64,000 bases of DNA. It comes from Rudaea sp. 3F27F6 (lineage in GTDB: Bacteria; Pseudomonadota; Gammaproteobacteria; Xanthomonadales; Rhodanobacteraceae). A program made the translations under genes and the position numbers. The notes below the pieces were generated by a model. That model searched no databases. It worked only from the letters and a program-made list of their open reading frames with translations, and was not told the DNA's origin. Shown in pieces: positions 36,679-47,646 of this stretch (position 1 is the first letter of the stretch; the number at the start of each line of letters is the position of its first letter). Location: assembly GCF_005503555.1 (NCBI RefSeq), contig NZ_SCNG01000003.1, positions 372,001 through 436,000 of the forward strand. Direction: 5' to 3'.

Positions 36679-37752
36679 CTATCCGTGGTGCGCCGTCTCT
36701 GTCGCGGCGAGGATGAGCTTGCCGTCCTTCTCGCGCAGTTGCACGGGAAAATTGCCGGGCAGCGCGCGCAGCCACTCTTCCGTCGCGTTGGTCAGCACCG
36801 TGCCGGTAAAACGCAGGCGTTTGACCGACTCGTCCTCGATCACCACAGAAATCCGCGAGTAGCGATTGAGATCGGCGATGACCGCGTCGAGCGGCTCCGC
36901 GGCGTATTCGAGCCGGCCTTCGCGCCAGGCCAGCGCGACGCCGGGATCGACCGTCTCGATCACCGGTTTCTTGCGCTCGCCGTTCCAGGCGATCTGGCCG
37001 CCGGCGGCGACGCGCACCGGATGCTCGGGTTCGTGTTCATCGGCAGCGCCGGCTTCGTACACGTCCACCTTGCCGTGGGTCACGGTCACGACCACGCGGT
37101 CGCCCGCACGCCGCACGTTGAACGCCGTGCCGACCGCACGCACGCGCACCGGCCCCGCGGCTACGACGAACGGACGCGCCTTGTTCGGCGCGACGGAGAA
37201 ATACGCTTCGCCGCCGTTCAACTCGAGCGTGCGCTGCCGTTCGGTATAGTTCACTGCGACGACGGTCTTGGCGCCGAGCTCCATGCTCGATCCGTCCGGC
37301 AACTGCGTCGTTTGCAGCGGCTGCGCCGCAGTCACGATCGCCTGCTCGCCCACCGCGTTTTGCCTCGGCGGCAGAGCGAAATGCCACGCCAGGGCGAGCA
37401 GCGCCGTCGCGGCGAACGCCGATCCGATCATGCCGTTGCGCCAGCGCCGCGTGCGATGTTCGGTCGCGCGTGCCGAGCGCCGTCGCGGCGCATGGGAGTC
37501 TGCGTCGGCGCGCGGACTCTCGCCTGGTTCGTCGCCCAGGATCTCCTCCGGCGACAGGCTGTGCATCAGGCCGAGCAGCTTCTGCGCGCGCTCGAACGCG
37601 AACTGATTGCGCGGGTCCGCCTCGCGCCATTGCAGCCAGCCGACGATGTCCTCGTCCTTCACCGGCTCCTGGCGCAGCAGCAACACCCATTCCGCCGCCA
37701 TGTCCATGCGCTGGATGTCTTCGAGTTCCCTGGGGGCGCTTTTCGTATTCAT
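36679..37752 (-). CDS. FecR-type anti-sigma factor / signal transducer
   Basis: 357 aa from the ATG at 37752, which overlaps the stop of the upstream sigma factor gene (ATGA), a translational-coupling arrangement. The N-terminal FecR-N/DUF4880 helices (DMAAEWVLLLRQEPVKDEDI) face the cytoplasm and bind the sigma factor. One membrane helix (GSAFAATALLALAWHFAL) follows. The periplasmic FecR domain contains QLPDGSSMELGAKT and RAVGTAFNVRR. A C-terminal STN-like segment ends YAAEPLDAVIADLNRYS. It receives the signal from the STN-bearing receptor 240 bp downstream. Confidence 0.94.
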   Translation of the reverse strand: MNTKSAPRELEDIQRMDMAAEWVLLLRQEPVKDEDIVGWLQWREADPRNQFAFERAQKLLGLMHSLSPEEILGDEPGESPRADADSHAPRRRSARATEHRTRRWRNGMIGSAFAATALLALAWHFALPPRQNAVGEQAIVTAAQPLQTTQLPDGSSMELGAKTVVAVNYTERQRTLELNGGEAYFSVAPNKARPFVVAAGPVRVRAVGTAFNVRRAGDRVVVTVTHGKVDVYEAGAADEHEPEHPVRVAAGGQIAWNGERKKPVIETVDPGVALAWREGRLEYAAEPLDAVIADLNRYSRISVVIEDESVKRLRFTGTVLTNATEEWLRALPGNFPVQLREKDGKLILAATETAHHG

Positions 37753-38348
37753 AGCGTGATGATCCGGTCCATCGCTTCCTCCGCCGCAACGCCGTCGAGC
37801 CGCAGCTGGCAATACATCAGAGTGCGGCGCAGATACGTGCGCACCTGGCGTTCGCCGATCCCGAGTTCCTTGCCGATCTGGATCGCCGTTTTGTCGCCGA
37901 GCCGGTCCATGTAGAGAATCTGCCGATAGCGCTTCGGCAACTCGTTCAAAGCGCGGCGCACGATATCCAGCGCTTCCGAAGCCGAGACCTTCTGCTCGGG
38001 CTGCACCGTGTCGGTCAGGTTTTCCGCGTCCTGGATCGGGTCGTAGCGCTCGCTGCGCGCGCGCATGCGCAAGCGATCGACCGACAGATTCGTCGCCACG
38101 CGAAAAAGATAGGCGCGCAGAAAGCTCACCGTGCCCGGCTCGTGCAGCTGCAGCAGCCGTACGTAAGCCTCCTGCGCCACCTCGCGCGCCTCGGCCTCGT
38201 TGCCGAGACGGTTGGTCAGGAACGACACGAGCGCGCGGTTATGCGCTTCGAACAGCTCCGATATCGTGCGCGCGTGCGGATTGCCCGGCGCGGGGCCGTC
38301 TGTCCAGGGCCCGGCCGCCGAGGGATCATGGATTCTCTGCTTCGCCAT
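37749..38348 (-). CDS. ECF sigma factor, FecI type
   Basis: 199 aa from the ATG at 38348; the upstream frame start at 38378 is TTG and unlikely. Region 2 (VSFLTNRLGNEAEAREVAQEAYVRL, FLRAYLFRVATNLSVDRLR) and region 4 (LPKRYRQILYMDRLGDKTAIQIGKELGI) are complete. It is held inactive by the coupled FecR and freed when the STN receptor binds its ligand, then transcribes the receptor gene and probably its own operon. The upstream region carries CGTCTAG 44 bp before the ATG, a plausible ECF -10. Confidence 0.94.
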   Translation of the reverse strand: MAKQRIHDPSAAGPWTDGPAPGNPHARTISELFEAHNRALVSFLTNRLGNEAEAREVAQEAYVRLLQLHEPGTVSFLRAYLFRVATNLSVDRLRMRARSERYDPIQDAENLTDTVQPEQKVSASEALDIVRRALNELPKRYRQILYMDRLGDKTAIQIGKELGIGERQVRTYLRRTLMYCQLRLDGVAAEEAMDRIITL

Positions 38349-38391
38349 CGTCGTACCGCAAAACCTTGCTCGAGCCAATTGCTTCCAGTCC

Positions 38392-38398
38392 CTAGACG
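38392..38398 (-). promoter_or_regulatory. CGTCTAG element, candidate ECF -10 before fecI-like gene
   Basis: The same 7-mer occurs upstream of the second fecI-like gene (52409-52415), 32-44 bp before the respective ATGs. ECF -10 elements are often CGTC-centred. No confident -35 is seen. Confidence 0.35.
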
Positions 38399-38559
38399 TT
38401 CGAGCGCGCGGAACCGGCAGTCGGGCCCGAAACGGCTCGACGGTTCACGCGGATTCGCGTTGGCCGCAGGCCCGCCCCGCTTTGCCGTCGGGCTGCATGC
38501 TGCCGCGTGCAGGTGTCCCGCAACTGGGACCGCGGTCCGCTTTCGCTCCGACAAAACAA

Positions 38560-38583
38560 AACGGGCGCCTTTCGGCGCCCGTT
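38560..38583 (-). terminator. Intrinsic terminator of ahcY
   Basis: A 10-bp stem (AACGGGCGCC / GGCGCCCGTT) with loop TTTC, 31 bp beyond the ahcY stop. On the minus strand it is followed by a TTTTGTTTTG run. This is the parental copy of the hairpins at 26606 and 25899. Confidence 0.9.
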
Positions 38584-38614
38584 CCGTTTCACGCTGCGAC
38601 GGCGCGCAAGCCGA

Positions 38615-40045
38615 TCAGTAGCGGTAATGCTCCGGCTTGTACGGACCGTTCACGTCCACGCCGAGGTAGGCGGCCTGTTCGGCAGTGAGCTTGGTCAGCA
38701 CCACGCCGATCTTTTCCAGATGCAGGCGCGCGACTTCTTCGTCGAGCTTCTTCGGCAGACGGTAGACGGTCTTCTCGTACTTGTCCTTGTTCGCCCACAG
38801 GTCGATCTGGGCGAGGGTCTGGTTCGAGAACGAGTTCGACATGACGAAGCTCGGATGACCCGTCGCGCAACCCAGGTTCACCAAGCGGCCTTCGGCGAGC
38901 AGGAAGATGCTGTTGCCGTTGGCGAAGGTGTATTTGTCGACCTGCGGCTTGATGTTGGTGTGCTTGACGCCGGCCAGCGCCTTGAGCGCATCGACCTGGA
39001 TCTCGTTGTCGAAGTGGCCGATGTTGCAGACGATGGCCTGGTCTTTCATCTTGGTCAGATGATCGATGGTGAGCACGTCCTTGTTGCCGGTCGTGGTCAC
39101 GTAGATGTCGCCCTGGCCGAGCGTCGATTCGACCGTGTTGACCTCGAAGCCTTCCATCGCCGCCTGCAGGGCGTTGATCGGATCGATCTCGGTGACGACC
39201 ACACGCGCGCCGTAGGCACGCAGGCTGTGCGCCGAACCCTTGCCGACGTCGCCGTAGCCGCAGACCACCGCAACCTTGCCGGCGAGCATCACGTCCATCG
39301 CGCGCTTGAGACCGTCGGCGAGCGACTCGCGGCAGCCGTAGAGGTTGTCGAACTTCGACTTGGTCACCGAGTCGTTGACGTTGATCGCGGGCACGAGCAG
39401 CTTGCCCTGCTCGGCGATCTGGTAGAGGCGGTGCACGCCGGTGGTGGTCTCTTCCGACACACCCTTCCAGTCCTTGACCACGCCGGTCCAGAAGCCCGGG
39501 CGCTCTTTGGCGACGCGCTTGAGCAGGTTCTTGATCACCTGTTCTTCGTGCGAGGACGACGGGCTGTCGACCCACTTGTCGCCCTGTTCGAGTTCATAGC
39601 CCTTGTGGATCAGCAGGGTCACGTCGCCGCCGTCGTCGACGACGAGTTCCGGACCCTTGTTGCCCGGGAAGGTCACCGCGTCGAGCGTGCAGTCCCAGTA
39701 TTCTTCGAGCGTCTCGCCCTTCCACGCGAACACCGGCGTGCCGGTCTTGGCGATCGCGGCGGCGGCCTGGTCCTGGGTCGAGAAGATGTTGCACGAGGCC
39801 CAGCGCACGTCGGCGCCGACGTCCTTGAGCGTTTCGATCAGCACGGCGGTCTGGATCGTCATGTGCAGCGAGCCGGTCACGCGCACGCCCTTGAGCGGCT
39901 TGGACGCGGCGTACTGCTTGCGGATCGACATCAGGCCCGGCATCTCGTGCTCGGCGATGTCGATTTCCTTGCGGCCCCAGTCGGCGAGCGAGAGGTCGGC
40001 GACTTTGAAGTCTTGTTTGTCGGCGGGTTTTACCACAGCGTTCAT
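38615..40045 (-). CDS. ahcY: Adenosylhomocysteinase (S-adenosylhomocysteine hydrolase)
   Basis: 476 aa, full length for the bacterial long form. It hydrolyses S-adenosylhomocysteine to adenosine and homocysteine, removing the inhibitor made by all SAM-dependent methyltransferases; tetrameric and cytoplasmic. Visible landmarks: [16 protein letters not shown] and [16 protein letters not shown] in the substrate domain, NAD-binding [24 protein letters not shown]-type [14 protein letters not shown] and the C-terminal [10 protein letters not shown]. Its leader contains a SAH riboswitch, so expression rises with substrate. The 3' end plus terminator recurs near 26.6 kb (see relic). Confidence 0.98.
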   Translation of the reverse strand: MNAVVKPADKQDFKVADLSLADWGRKEIDIAEHEMPGLMSIRKQYAASKPLKGVRVTGSLHMTIQTAVLIETLKDVGADVRWASCNIFSTQDQAAAAIAKTGTPVFAWKGETLEEYWDCTLDAVTFPGNKGPELVVDDGGDVTLLIHKGYELEQGDKWVDSPSSSHEEQVIKNLLKRVAKERPGFWTGVVKDWKGVSEETTTGVHRLYQIAEQGKLLVPAINVNDSVTKSKFDNLYGCRESLADGLKRAMDVMLAGKVAVVCGYGDVGKGSAHSLRAYGARVVVTEIDPINALQAAMEGFEVNTVESTLGQGDIYVTTTGNKDVLTIDHLTKMKDQAIVCNIGHFDNEIQVDALKALAGVKHTNIKPQVDKYTFANGNSIFLLAEGRLVNLGCATGHPSFVMSNSFSNQTLAQIDLWANKDKYEKTVYRLPKKLDEEVARLHLEKIGVVLTKLTAEQAAYLGVDVNGPYKPEHYRY

Positions 40046-40065
40046 TGGGAAGTGCTCCAGTGATT

Positions 40066-40158
40066 GCGGGCGCGGTTCGGTCAGGAACCCGAAACTCCGC
40101 CGAGCCTGGGGTTGCGCAACGTGTGGAGCAAAGATGCGAACCTGCAGCGCCCCTCGGC
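40066..40158 (-). ncRNA. SAH riboswitch in the ahcY leader
   Basis: Read on the minus strand the leader shows GCCGAGGGGCGCTGCAGG, then CAGGCTCGGC about 40 nt later, then GCGCCCGC. GCCGAG pairs with CTCGGC (P1) and GGGCGC can pair with GCGCCC, the pseudoknot helix next to the ribosome binding region. This matches the known SAH riboswitch consensus and its usual position before ahcY in proteobacteria. It activates expression when SAH binds. The last helix sits about 20 nt before the start codon, so control of ribosome access is likely. Confidence 0.85.
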
Positions 40159-40173
40159 GGGTGAGGGGCCGCG

Positions 40174-40179
40174 ATTATA
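40174..40179 (-). promoter_or_regulatory. -10 element of the ahcY promoter
   Basis: A perfect TATAAT on the minus strand about 15 bp before the riboswitch begins. The -35 position (around 40196-40202) has only TCTTTT-like bases. Confidence 0.6.
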
Positions 40180-40199
40180 TCGCTTATTCGCGATGAAAA

Positions 40200-40509
40200 G
40201 ATAAATAGACGTTAGGCGGGCAGGGCTGTGGTTCGGCGCTACCGCGCTCCGTTCGCGGTACAGCCACTTCGTTCGTGATGAGGCATCGAACCACGAATGC
40301 CAATCCCGGCGTGAATTCGTCCTTTTCTATACCCAGGAACCTGTGCCGGACTGGACCGGGGGACGAATAGGCCTGGCCGCAAACCGAGGCAGCCGGATCG
40401 GGCGCCCGCCCGCGGCGCAAATGGCCCCGTCGGGAGTGCGCGGATTGGCGATTCCCGGCGCGGCCGAGACGCGCAAACAATTCGCGCATCCACGCTGGGA
40501 GGACACGCC
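40200..40509. other. Intergenic region upstream of a secreted protein gene
   Basis: 310 bp between the ahcY promoter and the gene at 40510. Open frames here have no family features. The only clear signal is the ribosome binding site (GGGAGGA at about 40497) of the next gene. A GTTAGGC at 40212 is a chance match to the integron core-site motif. Confidence 0.35.
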
Positions 40510-41031
40510 ATGAAGTCACGCTTCTTGCTTGCGCTGATCGCCGTTTGCGCATTCTTCGTCGGCGGCGCCGATGCCGCCGAAACCGCGAAATCGTGCAGCG
40601 ACGCGGAATTCCGCAAGTTCGATTTCTGGATCGGCGATTGGGACACGTTCGACGTGCCGGTCACGCCCGCGTCGAAATCGATCGCGCGCAACCATGTCGA
40701 TGCGATCCTGGAAAACTGCGTGATCCGCGAAGACTACGACCAGTTCGACGGTCATCACGGCCAGAGCTTCACGATCTACGACGCCGCGCGCAAAGTCTGG
40801 CATCAAAGCTGGGTGACCAACCGCGGCGAGCTGCTCGTGCTCGAGGGCACGCGCACGGGCGAGCGCATCACGCTCGAAGGCGACATGATCACCGCGAAAG
40901 GCAAGCAGCGCTCGAGCGTGGTCTGGTATCCGCAAGGCGACGACGTGCGCGAGACCGCAACGGTGTCGAGCGACGGCGGCAAGACTTGGAAGCCGCTGTT
41001 CGACATCGTGTTCCGCAAGCACAAGGATTGA
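40510..41031 (+). CDS. Secreted protein of unknown function (DUF1579-like beta-barrel)
   Basis: 173 aa with GGGAGGA before the ATG and a signal peptide ending GGADA. The mature part begins with CSDAEFRKFDFWIGDWDTFD, then alternating strands (GHHGQSFTIYDAARKVWHQSWV, LLVLEGTRTGERITLEG), a lipocalin-like pattern seen in DUF1579-type proteins. Function unknown; probably periplasmic. The gene is monocistronic, convergent with the sigma factor operon. Confidence 0.75.
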   Translation: MKSRFLLALIAVCAFFVGGADAAETAKSCSDAEFRKFDFWIGDWDTFDVPVTPASKSIARNHVDAILENCVIREDYDQFDGHHGQSFTIYDAARKVWHQSWVTNRGELLVLEGTRTGERITLEGDMITAKGKQRSSVVWYPQGDDVRETATVSSDGGKTWKPLFDIVFRKHKD

Positions 41032-41097
41032 TTGCGGGCCCCCTGCGCTAGCGGGTCTTCGCTGCTCCCACAAACCGCAGCGGCGAAGCGGACGGCG

Positions 41098-41742
41098 TTA
41101 CGGCTGCTCGAATTTCGCGATCTCGTCGAGGAACTGCTTGGCGCCGTCGAGGCTCGCCGAGCGCGAGCGCACCGCGTTGGCGATCGAGGCCGGCCAAGGA
41201 ATCCAGTACACCGTCGCATAGACGACGATCAGTCCGATGAGTCCGCTCGCGAGCCCGTAGTAGACCAGCTTCGGCAGGTTCACGTACAGATCGAAACCGA
41301 ACCAAGCGCAGACAACTATGTCGGCCGGCACCCAGAGCAGCAGCCACGGCAGGCCGATATACCAGCCCGTGCGCATGTAGTGCGTGTGCAGACGCGTGAG
41401 TTGCTGTTCGATGCTCAGCACGGGAGCGGCGTAGTCGATCTGCGCAATCAGCACGAAGGTGCGCGCGACCACGCCGATCACGGCGATGCCGTAGAGGTGC
41501 ATGACGAGCCCGGCGACGAACAAGTGCGGCGTCGCGAGATGATCGAACCAGAACGAGCCGGCGCAGAGCACGCAGACGATGCCGAAGGCGAGGACCGCGG
41601 CCTGCCCCCAGCTCAGCAGGCGCAAGCGTGCGCGCATCTTGTCGAGACGGCTTTCCTTGAACAGGTGGAAGTTGAGTGCGTTCTGCGCGTCGAGGCGCGC
41701 ACCGAGCGTCTGCCAGGCGAGTTTCATGTCGTCGAGTTCCAT
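41098..41742 (-). CDS. Membrane protein coupled to an ECF sigma factor
   Basis: 214 aa from the ATG at 41742, preceded by AAGGAG. A cytoplasmic N-terminal part with MELDDMKLAWQTLGARLD precedes four hydrophobic segments (about residues 45-65, 75-95, 135-155 and 163-185). It starts 10 bp after the stop of the ECF sigma factor gene, the position normally held by an anti-sigma factor. The N-terminal segment resembles those found in many Lysobacterales/Bacteroidota ECF partner proteins (DDMKxAWQ), but no zinc anti-sigma motif (HxxxCxxC) is present. An anti-sigma role is inference from position only. Confidence 0.8.
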   Translation of the reverse strand: MELDDMKLAWQTLGARLDAQNALNFHLFKESRLDKMRARLRLLSWGQAAVLAFGIVCVLCAGSFWFDHLATPHLFVAGLVMHLYGIAVIGVVARTFVLIAQIDYAAPVLSIEQQLTRLHTHYMRTGWYIGLPWLLLWVPADIVVCAWFGFDLYVNLPKLVYYGLASGLIGLIVVYATVYWIPWPASIANAVRSRSASLDGAKQFLDEIAKFEQP

Positions 41743-41752
41743 TGCGGGCTCC

Positions 41753-42298
41753 TTATCGGTTCGTCGCGCCATCGCCCATGTCGGTGCGGATGCGCTGTTT
41801 GAGGCGGCTGATCTTGGTTGCCACGTTGGTTTCGCTGATGCCGAGAACGTCGGCGATTTCGCGGTAGCTCTTGTCTTCGAGATAGAGCAGGAGCAGGGCG
41901 CGGTTGAGCGGGTCGAGTGCGTCGATGAAGCGGCGCAGCAGGCGCATGCGCTCGTCCTGTTCGGCATCGCCGCTGCGCTCGTCGGCGACGTCGTGCAGAT
42001 CCTCGTCGAGCGCGACCGCGTGGCGGTTGCGCAGCTCGGCGCTGCGCAGGTGCGAGATCGCGACGTTGAGCGCGATGCGGTAGAGCCAGGTCGAGAACGC
42101 GCGCGCATCTTCGTAGCGTGCGAACGCGCGCCAGCCCTGCGCGACGATTTCCTGGGCGAGGTCGGCGCGATCCTCGGGCGTACGCGCATAGGTGTTCGCC
42201 ACCTTGAACACGATCTTGCGGTGGGCATCGATCAGTTGCTGGAACTGCGTGCGCCTCGCCGCGTCGTGAGCCGCCCCCATTGCCATTTGTGCTTCCAT
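41753..42298 (-). CDS. ECF-type RNA polymerase sigma factor
   Basis: 181 aa. Region 2 (VFKVANTYARTPEDRADLAQEIVAQ, AFSTWLYRIALNVAISHLR) and region 4 (LDPLNRALLLLYLEDKSYREIADVLGI, SETNVATKISRLKQRIR) are intact. The ATG at 42286 is an alternative start with a better ribosome binding site (GGAAG). It is followed 10 bp later by a membrane protein gene, likely its regulator. A 27-bp palindromic sequence lies 13 bp before the start. It is not of the FecI type. Confidence 0.92.
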   Translation of the reverse strand: MEAQMAMGAAHDAARRTQFQQLIDAHRKIVFKVANTYARTPEDRADLAQEIVAQGWRAFARYEDARAFSTWLYRIALNVAISHLRSAELRNRHAVALDEDLHDVADERSGDAEQDERMRLLRRFIDALDPLNRALLLLYLEDKSYREIADVLGISETNVATKISRLKQRIRTDMGDGATNR

Positions 42299-42310
42299 CG
42301 CCCGATGCCG

Positions 42311-42337
42311 GAATCATGCCTGTTGCCGACATGATTC
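42311..42337. promoter_or_regulatory. Palindrome upstream of the ECF sigma factor gene; candidate operator
   Basis: Perfect 8-bp arms GAATCATG / CATGATTC separated by 11 bp, 13 bp before the ATG at 42298. Symmetry and position suit a dimeric repressor site or an mRNA hairpin over the start region. Confidence 0.4.
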
Positions 42338-42386
42338 GCACGGAGGCGAAAAAAATCACACGAGGATCGGTAGCGGCGTCGGATGC

Positions 42387-44594
42387 CTAGCGCGGCGCGG
42401 CGAGCCGGTCGAGGAAGAACGCGTACATGTCGGCGGTTTCGCGGTAGCGGGCATAGCGTCCGCTCTTGCCGTTGTGGCCTCCGTCCATATCGATCTTGAA
42501 CAGCAGAGGACGCGTATCGGTTTTCATCGCGCGCAGCTTCGCCACCCATTTCGCCGGTTCGTAGTATTGGACCTGCGAATCATTGAGGCTTGTGGTGACG
42601 TACAGCGCCGGATAGTCGCGCGCCTGCACATGGTCATAAGGCGAGTACGACAGGATGTAGTCGTAAAACGATTTCTCGCGCGGATCGCCCCATTCCTCGT
42701 ACTCGTTCGTCGTCGTCGGCACGCTGGGATCGAGCATGGTGGTGAGAACATCGACGAACGGTACGCCGGCGGCAAGGGCGCGGTAGTCGTTCGGCGCAGC
42801 ATTGGCGATCGCCGCCATAAGCAGGCCGCCTGCGCTGCGTCCGGCGGCGAACACTTTGCCGCTCGCCGCGTAGCGCTGGGCGACGAGAAAGCGCGTGACG
42901 TCGATAAAGTCGTTGAACGTATTCTGTTTGTGCAGCAGCTTGCCGTCGTCGTACCAGCGGCTGCCCATCTCCGAACCGCCGCGCACGTGGGCGATAGCGA
43001 TGACGAAACCGCGGTCGAGCAGCGAGGGATAGGCCGGATCAAATTTCGGATCGGACGAGACACCGTAGGCGCCGTAGCCGAGCTGCAGCAGCGGCGCGGA
43101 GCCGTCGCGGCGCAGGCTCTTGCGGTAAGCCAGCGAGATCGGGATGCGCGTGCCGTCGCGCGCGGTCGCCCAGGCACGCTCGACGGCGTATCGCGCCGGA
43201 TCGTAGCCGGGCGCGGGCGTTTGTTCGCACTGCACCTCGCGGCCGTTGTCCATGTCGATGTCGCAGACCGTGCGCGGTGTGACCAGCGAGGTGTATTCGT
43301 AGCGCAGCAGGTGCGTGTTCTGCGCGGGGTTTTCGCCGAGCAGGGCGGCGTAGTCCGTCCATTCCGGCGCGACGTGGAACGAAGTGCCGTCGCGGCGCAC
43401 GATGCGGATTCGGCGCAGCCCGTCGCTGCGCTCGCCGAGCGCGAGATAGCGGTCGAACGGAACCGCGCGTTCGATCAGCACCGCGTCGTCGGCCGCAACG
43501 ATCTCGCGCCACGATGTTTTGTCGGCCGAGCTGCCGTCCTGCGCTTCGACTACGCGAAAGTTCGGCGCCTTCCAGTTGGTGCGGATCGTCCAACGATCGC
43601 CGATATGGTCCGCGTAGTACTCCACGCCGGCTTCGCGCGGCGCGAGCACGCGGAATTCCGCCTGCGGCGCAGCGGCCGAAGCGAAACGCACTTCGCTGGT
43701 CTGCCGGCTTTCCAGGCGGATCTGCACGTAGCGCTCGTCGCGCGTGCGCGCGAGGTCGATGGCGAAGCGGTTGTCGGATTCGGCGTAGACGATCGGGTCG
43801 GATTTCGCATCGGTGCCGAGGGTATGCCTACGGACGCGCACGCTGAACAGCGTGACCGGATCGTTCTCGACGTAGTACAGCGTCCTGTTGTCGTCGGCCC
43901 AGACCATCGAGCCGGAAGTGGCCGGCATCGCGTCGGCGAGGGTCAGCCCGGTGTCGAGATCCTTGATGCGGATCGTGCACTGGTAACGGCCGGTCGTGTC
44001 CTCGGCGTAAGCGAGCAGGCGTTCGTTCGGACTGACCTCGGTCGAACGCACATGGTAGTAGTTGTGCCCGCGCGCAAGCTGCGCTTCGTCGAGCAGCACC
44101 TGCTCGGCCGCGTCGGGCGAACCGCAGCGACGTGTGTAACGCGGATAGTCGGCGCCGTCGGCATAGCGCGTCTGATACCAGCAGCCGCGGATCTTGACCG
44201 GCATCGTCGCGTCGCTCGGTGCGATGCGCGATGTCGTTTCGGCATAGAGCTCGTCGGCGAGCGTGCGCAGCGGACGCATGCGACGCTCGTAGTACGCATT
44301 CTCGGCGCGCAGATAATCGAGCACGGCCGGATCGCTGCGCGTGTCGTCGCGCAGCCAGTAGTAGTCGTCGCTGCGATTGCCGTGCGGCGAGGCGACGACG
44401 TGCGCATGCTTCGCCGCGACGGGCGCCGTATCGGCCACGCGCACCGGATCGGTGCGCGCGGCGACACAGCCCGCAAGAAATGCCGCGGCGGCGCAAAGCA
44501 CGGCGCCGCCGCCGCGGCCGCAAAAAAAATGGCCGCCGCGAACGTCCCGAGTTGCGGCGACCGACCCCTGTCCCCCTTTCCCCGCTGCCCGCAT
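42387..44594 (-). CDS. Oligopeptidase B-like S9A serine peptidase, predicted lipoprotein
   Basis: 735 aa from the ATG at 44594; the frame continues to 44663 but would overlap the receptor stop. The N-terminus holds a possible lipobox (AAAAFLAGCVA), so it may be anchored in the envelope rather than cytoplasmic. Propeller domain (SDDYYWLRDDTRSDPAVLDYL, KIRGCWYQTRYA) and hydrolase domain follow: nucleophile in GRSAGGLLMAA, aspartate in LNDSQVQY and histidine in MDGGHNGKSGR. Oligopeptidase B cleaves short peptides after basic residues. It is 52 bp downstream of a TonB receptor, at the end of the FecI-FecR-receptor-receptor operon, so it probably trims an imported peptide. Confidence 0.9.
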   Translation of the reverse strand: MRAAGKGGQGSVAATRDVRGGHFFCGRGGGAVLCAAAAFLAGCVAARTDPVRVADTAPVAAKHAHVVASPHGNRSDDYYWLRDDTRSDPAVLDYLRAENAYYERRMRPLRTLADELYAETTSRIAPSDATMPVKIRGCWYQTRYADGADYPRYTRRCGSPDAAEQVLLDEAQLARGHNYYHVRSTEVSPNERLLAYAEDTTGRYQCTIRIKDLDTGLTLADAMPATSGSMVWADDNRTLYYVENDPVTLFSVRVRRHTLGTDAKSDPIVYAESDNRFAIDLARTRDERYVQIRLESRQTSEVRFASAAAPQAEFRVLAPREAGVEYYADHIGDRWTIRTNWKAPNFRVVEAQDGSSADKTSWREIVAADDAVLIERAVPFDRYLALGERSDGLRRIRIVRRDGTSFHVAPEWTDYAALLGENPAQNTHLLRYEYTSLVTPRTVCDIDMDNGREVQCEQTPAPGYDPARYAVERAWATARDGTRIPISLAYRKSLRRDGSAPLLQLGYGAYGVSSDPKFDPAYPSLLDRGFVIAIAHVRGGSEMGSRWYDDGKLLHKQNTFNDFIDVTRFLVAQRYAASGKVFAAGRSAGGLLMAAIANAAPNDYRALAAGVPFVDVLTTMLDPSVPTTTNEYEEWGDPREKSFYDYILSYSPYDHVQARDYPALYVTTSLNDSQVQYYEPAKWVAKLRAMKTDTRPLLFKIDMDGGHNGKSGRYARYRETADMYAFFLDRLAAPR

Positions 44595-44646
44595 TCCGCG
44601 CACGGCCTGAGCTTCCGCGCTGCAGTCGGGCAGTCCCGCTGCTTTT

Positions 44647-47397
<2,751 letters not shown>

Positions 47398-47515
47398 GAA
47401 CATCCCCATAGCTGACGGCGCAACTGCCGAGTCAGAGCCATGACGGTTCAGTGAAGGATTTTTGAAATGCAGGCGAATCGGAGAGCAGCCGTTGCCTGAA
47501 AACGCTTCTTTTCGC

Positions 47516-47620
47516 TCGTCATTCCCGCATGCTCCTAGCGGGAATCCAGCGACTTGCCATTTCGCAAACAGCAAAGTGCAAAGGCACTGGATTCCCGCTA
47601 GGAGCATGCGGGAATGACGA
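47516..47620. repeat. Perfect 34-bp inverted repeat (REP/BIME-like) between two receptor genes
   Basis: Arms 47516-47549 and 47587-47620 are exact reverse complements separated by 37 bp. Each arm is itself nearly palindromic (ATTCCCGC...GCGGGAAT), the classical proteobacterial REP core. As RNA it would form a very stable hairpin that could protect the 3' end of, or attenuate transcription beyond, the upstream receptor. Confidence 0.85.
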
Positions 47621-47646
47621 GAAAAAAGCGGCAGCACTGCCCCCTT

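Noticed and set aside
25899-38583. The three identical hairpins as integron-like attC or CRISPR repeats
   Set aside because: They are terminator hairpins with A/T flanks, spaced irregularly (0.7 and 12 kb), each tied to an ahcY tail; no spacer structure or cas genes.
40212-40218. GTTAGGC resembling an integron attC core
   Set aside because: No paired inverse core, no cassette structure and no integrase; chance match.
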